64,000 bases of DNA from Burkholderiales bacterium (GCA_030683105.1 JAUXMZ010000069.1:21094-85093); one strand, 5' to 3'. Positions 37,933-46,386 are shown, numbered from the stretch's first letter. Translations and numbers: made by a program. Notes: generated from the sequence alone by a model not told the origin.

Positions 37933-39173
37933 CGTACTTCGGCTATCAACAGGGCAGGCTGCACGCCGAAGCCGTACCGCTAGATCGCATCGCCGAGCAG
38001 CACGGCACGCCCTGCTTTGTTTATTCGCGCGCCGCGCTAAACGACGCGTGGCGCGCGTACGACGCCGCATTCAGCGGGCGTGACCACCTGCTGTGTTATG
38101 CGGTCAAGGCCAACTCCAACCTCGCCATCCTCAACCTGTTCGCGCGGCTGGGCAGCGGCTTCGACATCGTTTCGGGAGGCGAACTGCAGCGGGTGCTCGC
38201 CGCGGGCGGCGATCCGGGCAAAATCGTGTTTTCGGGCGTGGGCAAAACAGCGGATGAAATGCGCCGCGCGCTCGCCGCCGGGATTCTGTGCTTCAACGTC
38301 GAATCCGAGAGCGAATTGATCCGGCTCGACCGCATCGCGGGCGAACTGGGCAAGACCGCCCCGGTCAGCCTGCGGGTTAATCCCGACGTCGATGCCAAGA
38401 CCCACCCCTACATCGCCACCGGACTCAGGCAGAACAAATTCGGCGTCTCTTACCACGAGGCGCCCGCCCTTTACCGCCGGGCGCGGGACCTCGCGCACCT
38501 CAGAATAGAGGGCATCGACTGTCACATCGGGTCACAGCTGACTGAAATCGCCCCTTTTGCGGCCGCACTGGAAAAAATTCTCGATCTGCTGGACAGGCTG
38601 CAGCAGGACGGGATAAAGATCACGCATCTTGACCTGGGCGGCGGGCTTGGAATCTGCTACCGCGACGAAACCCCTCCGGCAATCGAGGAGTATGCGCGCG
38701 TCCTGACCGGTCTGATCGGCGCGCGTACCCAGAAACTGTTGTTCGAGCCCGGCCGCGCCCTGGTCGGCAATGCCGGCGTACTGCTCACCCGCGTCGAATA
38801 CCTGAAACACGGCGAGGAAAAGAACTTCGCAATCGTCGATGCGGCAATGAACGACCTGATGCGCCCGGCGTTGTACGATGCCTGGCATCAGGTACTCCCT
38901 GTCACTGCCACCGAAGAAGCCGGGCAAGCCTATGAGATCGTCGGTCCGGTATGCGAGAGCGGCGACTTCCTGGCGCGCGATCGCAGGCTGGCGCTGCGGG
39001 AAGGTGATCTGCTTGCCATCATGTCGGCCGGCGCCTATGGCATGAGCATGAGTTCCAACTACAACACCCGTTCGCGCGCTGCCGAAGTGATGGTCGATGC
39101 CAGTGCATCACATCTGATACGGGAACGTGAAACCATCGATGAACTGATCGCGCACGAACACCTGCTGCCTTGA
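37929..39173 (+). CDS. lysA: diaminopimelate decarboxylase
   Basis: PLP enzyme for the last step of lysine synthesis. The 414-residue protein has the PLP lysine in LLCYAVKANSN, the ESESEL and GLRQNKFG segments, GIDCHIGSQLTE, LDLGGGLGI and the C-terminal substrate site PVCESGDFLA. The GTG at 37929 overlaps the lptM stop. The frame is open upstream, but that part is lptM and spacer. Confidence 0.97.
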   Translation: MTYFGYQQGRLHAEAVPLDRIAEQHGTPCFVYSRAALNDAWRAYDAAFSGRDHLLCYAVKANSNLAILNLFARLGSGFDIVSGGELQRVLAAGGDPGKIVFSGVGKTADEMRRALAAGILCFNVESESELIRLDRIAGELGKTAPVSLRVNPDVDAKTHPYIATGLRQNKFGVSYHEAPALYRRARDLAHLRIEGIDCHIGSQLTEIAPFAAALEKILDLLDRLQQDGIKITHLDLGGGLGICYRDETPPAIEEYARVLTGLIGARTQKLLFEPGRALVGNAGVLLTRVEYLKHGEEKNFAIVDAAMNDLMRPALYDAWHQVLPVTATEEAGQAYEIVGPVCESGDFLARDRRLALREGDLLAIMSAGAYGMSMSSNYNTRSRAAEVMVDASASHLIRERETIDELIAHEHLLP

Positions 39174-39196
39174 TCGTACGGGTAGTTCCGTACTTT

Positions 39197-39220
39197 AAAA
39201 CCGCAGCGGCCGCGTTTTTT
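39197..39220 (+). terminator. possible terminator after lysA
   Basis: A GC-rich imperfect stem (AAAACCGC ... GCGTTTT) ends in six T residues, 23 bases after the lysA stop. Confidence 0.55.
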
Positions 39221-39299
39221 GTGGCTTCAATCGACCTCTTTTGATGTTGCGGCAATCACACACGGAATATTCCATCGTCAAATTATCTTTACAAAGGTG

Positions 39300-39329
39300 T
39301 TGCTTTTTTTTTTCACTGTGGATTAGAAT
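39300..39329 (+). promoter_or_regulatory. candidate promoter of the lysine-rich peptide unit
   Basis: TTGCTT (39300-39305), an 18-base T-rich spacer and TAGAAT (39324-39329). Transcription would start near 39336, giving a leader of about 135 bases. Confidence 0.5.
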
Positions 39330-39347
39330 TGGCGCACCAACCACAAC

Positions 39348-39369
39348 TTTTCCGAATTCGTTCGGAAAA
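39348..39369 (+). ncRNA. leader hairpin with UUCG tetraloop
   Basis: TTTTCCGAA and TTCGGAAAA form a perfect 9-base stem closed by TTCG, the very stable UUCG tetraloop. A second hairpin, GTGCGG/CCGCAC, lies at 39414-39433. Both are in the untranslated leader of the peptide gene. Confidence 0.65.
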
Positions 39370-39470
39370 ACGACAAGCAGTAATGTGAGTTGTTCGAGAG
39401 TTGTGTGATGGTGGTGCGGAACAAACGCCGCACTTTAACGATGCCTAAGTTAACTTTAAGGAGACTTGTT

Positions 39471-39530
39471 ATGGCAGCGAAGAAAAAAGCAAAGAAAAAA
39501 GTAGCTAAGAAGAAAGCAGCCAAGAAGTAG
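39471..39530 (+). CDS. 19-residue lysine/alanine-rich micropeptide
   Basis: The peptide is MAAKKKAKKKVAKKKAAKK: 12 lysines in 19 residues, only Ala, Val and Met besides. An ideal Shine-Dalgarno (TAAGGAGA) precedes the ATG and a strong terminator follows the stop by 15 bases, so this is a self-contained unit. It resembles the tails of bacterial histone-H1-like and AlgP proteins and the tail of the SWIB protein at 2419-2730. A nucleic-acid-binding peptide is plausible. The alternative is that the transcript is the product and the ORF is incidental. Confidence 0.7.
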   Translation: MAAKKKAKKKVAKKKAAKK

Positions 39531-39544
39531 TTGTAGTTAGTAAG

Positions 39545-39578
39545 TAACAGGGGCCGGGAAACCGGCCCCTGTTATTTT
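39545..39578 (+). terminator. strong rho-independent terminator
   Basis: A 13-base perfect stem TAACAGGGGCCGG/CCGGCCCCTGTTA is closed by GAAA and followed by TTTTGT. Confidence 0.92.
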
Positions 39579-39734
39579 GTACTGCATCCTCTGTGATTTA
39601 TCCGCCATCGCATCCGGCTCCGCGCGCTGTTGTCAATATCCAGTGCCAACTCCCGCAGCGCCTGCACGAATAATAAAATTAATTAATATAATCAATGTAT
39701 TGCAATGTTTCTATGGCGACCGGCGCGATGTTGC

Positions 39735-39806
39735 GTAAGCGGCAAACCGTGAGCCGTGAACAGCTGGTCTTACGATCCACGGCTCACGGCTTACCGCTCA
39801 CGCCTT
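39735..39806. repeat. 7-base-period inverted repeat
   Basis: The left arm 39735-39762 has GTAAGCG, GCAAACC, GTGAGCC, GTGAACA. The right arm 39773-39806 has CGATCCA, CGGCTCA, CGGCTTA, CCGCTCA. It lies 33 bases past the stop of the anti-sigma gene (39839). Confidence 0.8.
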
Positions 39807-39838
39807 CTAGGTACAGGTGGTAATAGAGGTACGCGATC

Positions 39839-40597
39839 TCAGGGATTGAGCTGCCGATATACCGCAGTGGCAACGCGCAGCAATTCATCTTTTGCGATCT
39901 CGGCTGAAAGCGCGTAGCCGAGTCTGCCGTCAAGCCAGTAAAACACGCCGATTTTATTTTCCCGCGCAAAGCGAAAAGCGGTCTCGCGCGCATCCTCCGC
40001 GTTGGTGCGGACATAGAGCGTGAGTCGCAGGCCTTTTGCGTCCTGGTACATGAATTGCGCGACCGGGCCGGTGTCGCCGGGTAAAAGGCGCCCGCCAACC
40101 AGGGTGTAGCCAAGCTCGCCGAGATGCGGGACCTTGAGTTGGGCGCCAAGCCGTTTCGACAGCCAGTTGACGAGATGCGTCTCCTGGTCTGCGCCCACTT
40201 CGACCGGATGCCGCACTTCGGGGCTGTAGACGATATGCGCAATCGCCGCCCGCCGCGCAAAAGCGGCGCTGTTGGTGGACGGCGGATGCTGCATGCCGCT
40301 CAATTGCCAGCCGATCACGCCGCCCAGCGTTATCCAGGCCACTACGGCAGCATAGCGCAGCGGAAAAAAGCGCCGGCGCGCGGCCAGCGGTACCCGCAGA
40401 CGCTCCGGTACGGGTTCATCGAGCACCGGATCGAACAGCCGATGCAGTTCCTCGTTCTGCCGCCGGTACGCCTGAACGCGCCCGGCTTCCTGCGGCCGTG
40501 CCGCAAGATAGGTCTCGACCTCGGCGCGACGCGCCTGAGGCAGCGCGCCATCGACGTAAGCGTGCAGGTCGGCTTCGGTAATGGTTAAATTGCTCAT
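39839..40597 (-). CDS. transmembrane anti-sigma factor
   Basis: A 252-residue anti-sigma protein. Residues 1-65 are the cytoplasmic sigma-binding region (ITEADLHAYVDGALPQARRAEV). One membrane helix follows at about 78-98 (YAAVVAWITLGGVIGWQL), and residues 100-252 form a periplasmic domain. The HxxxCxxC zinc motif of ZAS anti-sigmas is absent; there is no cysteine in the N-terminal region, so release should not depend on thiol oxidation there. It overlaps the sigma gene by 4 bases. Confidence 0.88.
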   Translation of the reverse strand: MSNLTITEADLHAYVDGALPQARRAEVETYLAARPQEAGRVQAYRRQNEELHRLFDPVLDEPVPERLRVPLAARRRFFPLRYAAVVAWITLGGVIGWQLSGMQHPPSTNSAAFARRAAIAHIVYSPEVRHPVEVGADQETHLVNWLSKRLGAQLKVPHLGELGYTLVGGRLLPGDTGPVAQFMYQDAKGLRLTLYVRTNAEDARETAFRFARENKIGVFYWLDGRLGYALSAEIAKDELLRVATAVYRQLNP

Positions 40598-41103
40598 TTA
40601 ATGACCTTCAGCGTTGTGACTTCAGGCGCTCCATCCATGATGCCGCGCAACCGCTCTCGCGCGCGCGACAACCGCGACATGACGGTGCCGATAGGGATGC
40701 CCAGTGCCTTCGCTGTTTCCTGATACGACATCTGTTCCAGCGCAATCAGCAGCAACACTTCGCGCTGCTCGTCGGGAAGCCTGGCCAGCGCCGCATCCAG
40801 ATCGCGGATTTCGAGCCGGTCGGCCTGCGCCATATGCCCGGGGAGTTCCATGATTTCGTCGTTGAGCGGCACATCTGCCGCCACTTTGCGCCCCCGCACC
40901 TGATTGATGAACACGTTATGCATGATGGTGAAGAGCCAGGCCCGCAGGTCGCTGCCGCGCCGCCACAGATGCAGCTTGTTGCAGGCGCGCTCCAGCGTAT
41001 CCTGCACCAGATCGTCCGCGGCAGTGCGCTCCCTGGTCAGCGCCCGCGCGTAGCGGCGCAACCGGGGAATATGCGGGACGACCTGCGTGCCGAACTCTTC
41101 CAA
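40594..41103 (-). CDS. ECF-type RNA polymerase sigma factor
   Basis: A 169-residue ECF sigma factor. Region 2 contains TAADDLVQDTLERACNKL and DLRAWLFTIMHNVFINQVR. Region 4 contains LPDEQREVLLLIALEQMSYQETAKALGIPIGTVMSRLSRA. The start is TTG at 41103, preceded by AAGGA. It is coupled to its membrane anti-sigma factor. The target promoters are unknown. Confidence 0.94.
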   Translation of the reverse strand: MEEFGTQVVPHIPRLRRYARALTRERTAADDLVQDTLERACNKLHLWRRGSDLRAWLFTIMHNVFINQVRGRKVAADVPLNDEIMELPGHMAQADRLEIRDLDAALARLPDEQREVLLLIALEQMSYQETAKALGIPIGTVMSRLSRARERLRGIMDGAPEVTTLKVIK

Positions 41104-41113
41104 TGCCGGTTCC

Positions 41114-41185
41114 TTATTGTTTGACTACGTGCCAGACGCTGTTGAAACCGTCTCCGGTTTTATCGCCGGGCTTGAATTGGATCAC
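41114..41185 (-). CDS. possible 23-residue ORF upstream of the ECF sigma gene
   Basis: The frame runs from a GTG (with AGGAG upstream at good spacing) to TAA 10 bases before the sigma start and encodes MIQFKPGDKTGDGFNSVWHV plus VKQ. It could be a leader peptide coupling translation to sigma, or a remnant of a longer gene. No family is recognised. Confidence 0.35.
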   Translation of the reverse strand: MIQFKPGDKTGDGFNSVWHVVKQ

Positions 41186-41278
41186 TTGCTGACTCCTGAA
41201 GTTGTAATGCAGGACATCCCTGCATCTGCGTCAACAGGGCACAGCGCGAGTCTATTCCACGAATGTACATATTAAGCT

Positions 41279-41447
41279 GTGTAGTGCTTCGCAATTGCTG
41301 CGCCATTATTCCCTCCCCTTCAAGGGGAGGGCAGGGTGGGGATGGGTTGGCAATACACGCCGTATGCACCCATCCCCCTCCCAAGGGCCCCCTCGCGTGC
41401 TGCGCAGGCTCTCCCCCTTGAAGGGGGAGGAGTTTCGCAAATGTCGC
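41279..41447 (-). repeat. 144-169-bp repeat, copy B
   Basis: On the minus strand it carries the same blocks in the same order as copy A (36630-36773): GCGACATTTGCGAAACTCC, a GGGGGAG/CTCCCCC-type hairpin, GTATGCGGCG-type middle, the CCTTGAAGGGGAGGG block and ATGGCGCAGCAATTGCGAAG. It is 25 bases longer in the middle. It also contains an ATG with Shine-Dalgarno and the codons MAQQLRSTT, here leading into unrelated sequence. Confidence 0.88.
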
Positions 41448-41486
41448 GGCTAGGTAAGGTATGTCCAAACGGAATGAAACACCGCA

Positions 41487-42908
41487 CTATTTGCCCGGCT
41501 TGGCCGGACGGATTGGCCCACCGAAGACGTGTTCGTCCAACTGCCAGCGCGAAGCAAGTGTTTCGACTGCATTCAGGATTTCCTCGGCGCGAGTCGGATG
41601 GTTGTAGGCTGCTCCGGCCAGTTTTTTAAGGGCATCGCCGGTACCGAACTCCACGCCCAGAATGTGTATCAACTCGGAAGCATCCTTGCCGACGATCTCG
41701 GCCCCAAGCAGGCGGCCGCTGTCCATGTCGGCGATCAGGCGCACGAAGCCGCGTGCATCACCCTGCCCGAGCGCGGCGGGATTGACGCCGAACGCGGTAA
41801 AACCGACAGCGGGTTCGATGTCGCGGGCTTCGGCCAAATCCTCGTTTAATCCGATGCGCGCGAGTTCCAGTGCGGAATAGACGACTTCGGGCACCGCATC
41901 GTCATCTCGCTGCCGTGACTGCGGCGCGATGATGTTCGCCACGGCGACTGCCGCCTCCGCCAGCGCGTGATTGGAGGTCATCGCCCGGTTTGCCACATCG
42001 CCTATGGCATAAACCGATGGGGCGCTCGTCTGCTGGCAGGCATCGACCTTGATGTATCCCTCGCCATCGATATCAACCTCCGCCGCAGCCAGTCCCAGAC
42101 CGGCCGTGTGCGGCACGCGGCCTGCGCCCAGCAACACCCAGTCGACGGTCTCCCGGGTGCCGTCCGGCAGCGTCAGTATCACGCCAGCCGCGCCGACCTC
42201 GGCCGCCGTCACACGGCTCGCGGTTCGCGGCCGGATACCGAGGGCGGAACACGCTTCCTGCAAAGCCTTGAGCGCCGGCGCGCTGTAGGCGCTGCGCGAC
42301 AGCGGTTCCTGTTGCATCAGCCAGACGACGTCGAGCCCGAACATGCTGAGTATGAATGCAAATTCAGCACCAATCACGCCCGAACCGATCAGCGCGACGC
42401 GTTTACCGGCGGGCGGCTCGCGGTCAAACAGGTCATCGGTCGTAAGTATGCGGTCCCGGACGGGCTGAAGGTTTGAGGGAACGAAAGGTGACGAGCCCGT
42501 GGCTACGATCACGTGCGCGGCAGCTACCTGAATTTCATCCCCCACGGCCAGGGTATTGCGATCGAGAAAACGCGCGGCGCCCTGCATTGTCCTGACACCG
42601 AGTCGGTTCAGATAGTCGGTATAGCTCTCGCGCACTTTGGCCACGACACCGCGCTGATGATGCCAGGCGCCGGACAGGTCGCCGCGCAGCGCGCCCTCGA
42701 TCCCGCGCGCATCAAACTCGCGGCTGGCCTCGAGCAGGCGCGCGCTGTGATACCAGTCTTTCTTCGGCACGCAGCCGCGGTTAAGGCAACAGCCGCCCCA
42801 CTGGTGTTTTTCGACGATGGCGACCTTGAGCCCGCGCAGCGCGGCCAGCACCGCGGCGCGGTAGCCGCCGGGCCCGGAACCGATGATGGCAAGGTCAAAG
42901 TTGTTCAT
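41487..42908 (-). CDS. dihydrolipoamide-dehydrogenase-like flavoprotein
   Basis: A 473-residue class I pyridine nucleotide-disulfide oxidoreductase. It has the FAD fold DLAIIGSGPGGYRAAVLA and redox disulfide in GGCCLNRGCVPKKDW. The NAD fold is RVALIGSGVIGAEFAFIL, then comes YAIGDVANR, and the dimer-interface active-site motif YNHPTRAEE supplies His and Glu. No 2-oxo-acid dehydrogenase genes are nearby, so it may be a stand-alone Lpd paralogue or another disulfide reductase. Confidence 0.88.
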   Translation of the reverse strand: MNNFDLAIIGSGPGGYRAAVLAALRGLKVAIVEKHQWGGCCLNRGCVPKKDWYHSARLLEASREFDARGIEGALRGDLSGAWHHQRGVVAKVRESYTDYLNRLGVRTMQGAARFLDRNTLAVGDEIQVAAAHVIVATGSSPFVPSNLQPVRDRILTTDDLFDREPPAGKRVALIGSGVIGAEFAFILSMFGLDVVWLMQQEPLSRSAYSAPALKALQEACSALGIRPRTASRVTAAEVGAAGVILTLPDGTRETVDWVLLGAGRVPHTAGLGLAAAEVDIDGEGYIKVDACQQTSAPSVYAIGDVANRAMTSNHALAEAAVAVANIIAPQSRQRDDDAVPEVVYSALELARIGLNEDLAEARDIEPAVGFTAFGVNPAALGQGDARGFVRLIADMDSGRLLGAEIVGKDASELIHILGVEFGTGDALKKLAGAAYNHPTRAEEILNAVETLASRWQLDEHVFGGPIRPAKPGK

Positions 42909-42916
42909 AGAATCTA

Positions 42917-42945
42917 GCCACAGAGATCACAGAGATCACAGAGAA
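42917..42945. repeat. CACAGAG repeat arm, left of the GxxExxY gene (locus 2)
   Basis: Three CACAGAGnn units with 9-base period. The stop codon of the GxxExxY gene (42936-42938) lies within this arm. Confidence 0.85.
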
Positions 42946-43301
42946 ACTCGCTTGATTCCGTGTACGAGTTTTTCGGCACCAAAATTGATTATCAGGGCTC
43001 TCTTCAATCCTGTGACTGTCAGATAGGACAAGACCTGTGCGGTTGCAACTTCAGGAACAGTGCGCAGTGATTTTATTTCTACCACAACCTGATTATTTAC
43101 CAAGAGATCGAGCCGCTGGCCCTGAATGGCACAGTCCTTATATTTGACTTCCACAGCAACTTGCTTTTGAAAGGGCATGCCCCGAAGTGACACCTCATGG
43201 CACAACGCCTCCTGATAAATCGATTCCAGCAAACCCGGGCCAAGAAGCTTGTGCACCTCGACTGCGGCGCCAATTATCGCTTCGGTGAGATCATCACTCA
43301 T
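42936..43301 (-). CDS. GxxExxY protein (PD-(D/E)XK nuclease-like)
   Basis: A 121-residue protein with the motif that names the family, GPGLLESIYQEAL. It is followed by VAVEVKYKDC and VVVEIKSLR, which fit a PD-(D/E)XK core (Asp/Glu then E-x-K). Function is unproven. The final residues Ser-Leu and the stop codon come from the CACAGAG repeat, and an opposing CTCTGTGGC copy lies 18 bases upstream of the start. The gene is thus bracketed by inverted repeats. Confidence 0.88.
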   Translation of the reverse strand: MSDDLTEAIIGAAVEVHKLLGPGLLESIYQEALCHEVSLRGMPFQKQVAVEVKYKDCAIQGQRLDLLVNNQVVVEIKSLRTVPEVATAQVLSYLTVTGLKRALIINFGAEKLVHGIKRVSL

Positions 43302-43318
43302 CGTGGCCTGCCTTTATA

Positions 43319-43430
43319 TACTCTGTGGCAAAAAGCCACGTCAACCTTCATTCGCCACAGAGAGCGCAGAGTTCACAAAGAAAACCCCTTTAGTCGGGAA
43401 AAACTCTGTGTTCTCTGTGTCCTCTGTGGC
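43319..43430. repeat. CTCTGTGG/CACAGAG repeats right of the GxxExxY gene
   Basis: A short CTCTGTGGC copy (43319-43329) faces the arm at 42917. An adjacent inverted pair follows, 43354-43378 (CACAGAG type) and 43403-43430 (CTCTGTG type). All lie between the GxxExxY start and the mgtE stop codon. Confidence 0.82.
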
Positions 43431-43436
43431 AAAAAA

Positions 43437-44873
43437 CTACACGAGAAAAACGGTAGCCAGTCCCAGGAAAATAAAAAACCCCCCGCTATCCGTTATCGCG
43501 GTGATCATCACGCTCGCTCCCACCGCCGGATCGCGGCCGAGCTTTTGCATCAGCAACGGGATGGTCACGCCCATCACCGCGGCCAGCAGCAGATTAAGGA
43601 CCATCGCGCTGGTCATCACCACGCCCAATTGCCAGCTGTGATAAATCAGGAAGGCGAACAGGCCCACCACGCTGCCCCAGATCAGGCCGTTTAACGCGCT
43701 GACGCCGATTTCCTTGGCAAACAGCTTGCGCGCGCTCGTCGTCGTGATCTGGCCCAGCGCAAGGGCGCGCACGATCATGGTGATGGTCTGGTTGCCGGAA
43801 TTGCCGCCGATGCCGGCAATGATGGGCATCAGCGCCGCCAGGGCCACGATGCTGGCGATCGAGTCCTCGAACACCCCGATCACCCGCGATGCGATGAACG
43901 CCGTCACCAGGTTGATCGCCAGCCAGGCCCAGCGGTTTTTCACGCTCTTCCATACCGAGGCGAACAGGTCTTCATCTTCGCGCAGACCGCCGGCGGACAG
44001 CATATCGCTGTCGGTTGCTTCACGGATGAAATCGACCACGGCATTGACCGTGACGCGCCCGATCAGGCGGCCAGCGCCGTCGACGACCGGTGCCGACACC
44101 AGATCGTAGCGTTCGAACGCGAGCGCCGCATCCTGGGCCTTTTCATCCGGATGAAAATCAACCAGTTCCCTGACCATCACCGATTCGACCAGGGTTTCGG
44201 GATCGGCAATCAGCAGCCGGTTGGTCGGCAGCAGGCCCTTCAGGTGTTCTTCGCGGTCGACCACGAACAACTGGTCGGTATGGTCCGGCATTTCCTCGAA
44301 CCGCCGCAGGTAACGCAGCACGACCTCCACCGTGACGTCGTCGCGCACGCTGATCACATCGAAGTCCATCAGCGCACCGACCGAGTCCTCCGGATACGAC
44401 ATCGCCGAGCGCAGCTGCTCGCGTTCCTCGACCGGCAGCGACTTGAACACATCGAGAATAACCTCGCGCGGCAGGTCGGGCGCAAGATCGGCGATCTCGT
44501 CGGTGTCGAGCTGGCCGGTGGCGGCGACCAGTTCGTGCTCGTCCATGTGCGCGATCAGCGTCTCGCGCACCGCATCGGAGACTTCCAGCAGGATATCGCC
44601 GTCGCGCTCCGCCCTGACGAGATCCCAGACGATCAGCCGCTGCTCGACGGGCAGCGCTTCGAGTATGTTCGCAACGTCGGCGGGATGGAGCTTGTCGAGC
44701 AGCTTTTGCAGCTCGACCAGGTGCAGCTTGTGCACCAGCGTCTCGACCAGTTCCTGGCGCGGCCCTTCCTGGCGGTGGACGAGATTCTCCACCAGCTCGT
44801 GCTTGTGCAATAGCGCAGTCACCTGCTCCAGGCTCTCCTGCACGCCAGCACGGATGTCTTCAGGTTCGGTCAT
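43437..44873 (-). CDS. mgtE: magnesium transporter MgtE
   Basis: Mg2+ channel of the inner membrane, 478 residues. It has an N-terminal helical MgtE_N domain (about 25-150), two CBS domains (about 155-280: AMSYPEDSVGALMDFD, LVSAPVVDGAGRLIG) that sense magnesium, and five membrane helices with the pore signature GIGGNSGNQTITMIVRALALG. The protein ends 6 bases before a CACAGAG arm. No magnesium riboswitch was seen upstream. Confidence 0.95.
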   Translation of the reverse strand: MTEPEDIRAGVQESLEQVTALLHKHELVENLVHRQEGPRQELVETLVHKLHLVELQKLLDKLHPADVANILEALPVEQRLIVWDLVRAERDGDILLEVSDAVRETLIAHMDEHELVAATGQLDTDEIADLAPDLPREVILDVFKSLPVEEREQLRSAMSYPEDSVGALMDFDVISVRDDVTVEVVLRYLRRFEEMPDHTDQLFVVDREEHLKGLLPTNRLLIADPETLVESVMVRELVDFHPDEKAQDAALAFERYDLVSAPVVDGAGRLIGRVTVNAVVDFIREATDSDMLSAGGLREDEDLFASVWKSVKNRWAWLAINLVTAFIASRVIGVFEDSIASIVALAALMPIIAGIGGNSGNQTITMIVRALALGQITTTSARKLFAKEIGVSALNGLIWGSVVGLFAFLIYHSWQLGVVMTSAMVLNLLLAAVMGVTIPLLMQKLGRDPAVGASVMITAITDSGGFFIFLGLATVFLV

Positions 44874-45181
44874 TTTATTATTGTGCGTCGTAAATCATAT
44901 TACGGCGCTCATCCCTCATCCCCGAACCTGCTCCCGGAAAACGCAGGAAATCGCGAGGTGTGTATGGGCTGTCACCCATTTACATCACAATAATACGAGT
45001 GACTGCTGCCGTGAGGTCACATTCTATGAACATCGGGCTGCGGTGTCTAAACTTTTATGGCATTAACAGGCGGGGCAGGCGAAAGCCGGGGCGTAAAGAT
45101 GAGACGGATTGTTCGGTCTGATACCGGGCAGCGCTCAGACAAGCTTGATACCGGCGCGGGATTTAAAAATGCAGGGCGATA

Positions 45182-45207
45182 AAAAGGGGCGCCGAAGCGC
45201 CCCTTTT
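45182..45207 (-). terminator. terminator of the porin gene
   Basis: A perfect stem AAAAGGGGCGC/GCGCCCCTTTT with a CGAA loop lies 22 bases after the porin stop codon. Confidence 0.92.
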
Positions 45208-45228
45208 ATACAGCTGTTACTGAATAGC

Positions 45229-46386
45229 TTAGAACGCGTGCTTCATGCTGACCACAAACGCGCTGGCGCTGTCACCAAATTTGACGCTGGTCTCACTAGA
45301 GTTAAGCGGTGTCAGGTTGTAGAACCCGGCGGAATCGTTGTTCAGACGAACATACGAAACGCCGGCGCTGGTGCGCTTGGACAGCGCGTGGGTGTAACCG
45401 ATCTGCCACTGCTTGGCGCCGGTGTTTTCGCCGCCACCACCCGCGACTTTGTACTCACCCGCGCGGGTGTAACCGAACAGGATGGAGCCGGGGCCGGTCA
45501 GGTTGTACTGCAGCGCCACGTTCCAGGATTTGCGCTTGACGTCACCGCCAATGCCGTCGTCACCCTTGAGGTCGGTATAGGTCAGGCCGCCTTTGAATTG
45601 ACCCATGGTGTAGGTGCCGCCGATCAGCCATGCGGTGTCTTTCGAGGTCTTCGTCGAAGCAGCAGCACTGGCGCGATTCTCATCTTGCTTGGCGTAGGCA
45701 GCCGCGAGGGTTATCGGGCCTTGAGTCCAGTCGACACCGATGCCGATCTCACGACCTTTGCCGGCATCCGTCGAGTCAACCTGCGTCGCCGCGCTGGTGT
45801 TGTTAGCGATCTGCATCGCAGCCTTGGTGCTGGTGAACTGTGCGTTGACGGTCGCGCCGCCGAACTTCGGCGACTGGTAGTTGATGGAATCGCTGTTGCG
45901 GTTGGAGAAGCTGAATACTGCGCCGGAGAGCAGCATGTGCTGCGCGCCGAGCCAGCCGGTTTCGTTCACCATACGGGTCTTGCCCGACGCTTGCTTGATG
46001 GGCGAATCCCAGGTGCCGACGAACACGTTGCCGAAGCCGCCTTTCAGGCCAATCGCGCTGTTGCGATCGCAGATGGAACCGCTGGTGCGAGCCGAACCGC
46101 TCAGAAAGCGCACGTCGGATTCGCACTGGAACCAGGCGCTCATGCCGCCGCCGAGTTTCTCTTCGCCTTTGAAGCCCAGGTTGGAGGCGCCGGAGCCGAG
46201 GCCATCAGCGTTGTCACGGTTTGCACCCGCTAAAAAACCAGGGGTACCCGCGGCAGGTTGCTTGACCTGAACACCGTATTCCGCGTTGAACGTGCCGTAC
46301 AGTTGCACGGTGCTCGCTTGCGCAAACACTACTGCCGGTGCGGCCAGGGCACCTGCAACAGCGACTGCCATTAATTTCTTGTTCAT
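45229..46386 (-). CDS. Gram-negative porin
   Basis: Outer-membrane trimeric beta-barrel of the betaproteobacterial type. The 385-residue protein has a signal peptide (MNKKLMAVAVAGALAAPAVV, cleaved near Ala22) and opens STVQLYGTFNAEYGV. It contains LGFKGEEKLGGGMSAWFQCE and AIGLKGGFGNVFVGTWDSP and ends in Phe (SMKHAF), the assembly signal. The Shine-Dalgarno AAAGGAG is strong. Pore selectivity cannot be told. Confidence 0.95.
   Translation of the reverse strand: MNKKLMAVAVAGALAAPAVVFAQASTVQLYGTFNAEYGVQVKQPAAGTPGFLAGANRDNADGLGSGASNLGFKGEEKLGGGMSAWFQCESDVRFLSGSARTSGSICDRNSAIGLKGGFGNVFVGTWDSPIKQASGKTRMVNETGWLGAQHMLLSGAVFSFSNRNSDSINYQSPKFGGATVNAQFTSTKAAMQIANNTSAATQVDSTDAGKGREIGIGVDWTQGPITLAAAYAKQDENRASAAASTKTSKDTAWLIGGTYTMGQFKGGLTYTDLKGDDGIGGDVKRKSWNVALQYNLTGPGSILFGYTRAGEYKVAGGGGENTGAKQWQIGYTHALSKRTSAGVSYVRLNNDSAGFYNLTPLNSSETSVKFGDSASAFVVSMKHAF

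Noticed and set aside
42917..43430. CACAGAG repeats as a CRISPR array
   Set aside because: Units are 9 bases with no unique spacers and occur in inverted pairs; no cas genes are present.
44874..45181. magnesium riboswitch ahead of mgtE
   Set aside because: No M-box-like conserved core or terminator is recognisable in the 300 bases upstream.
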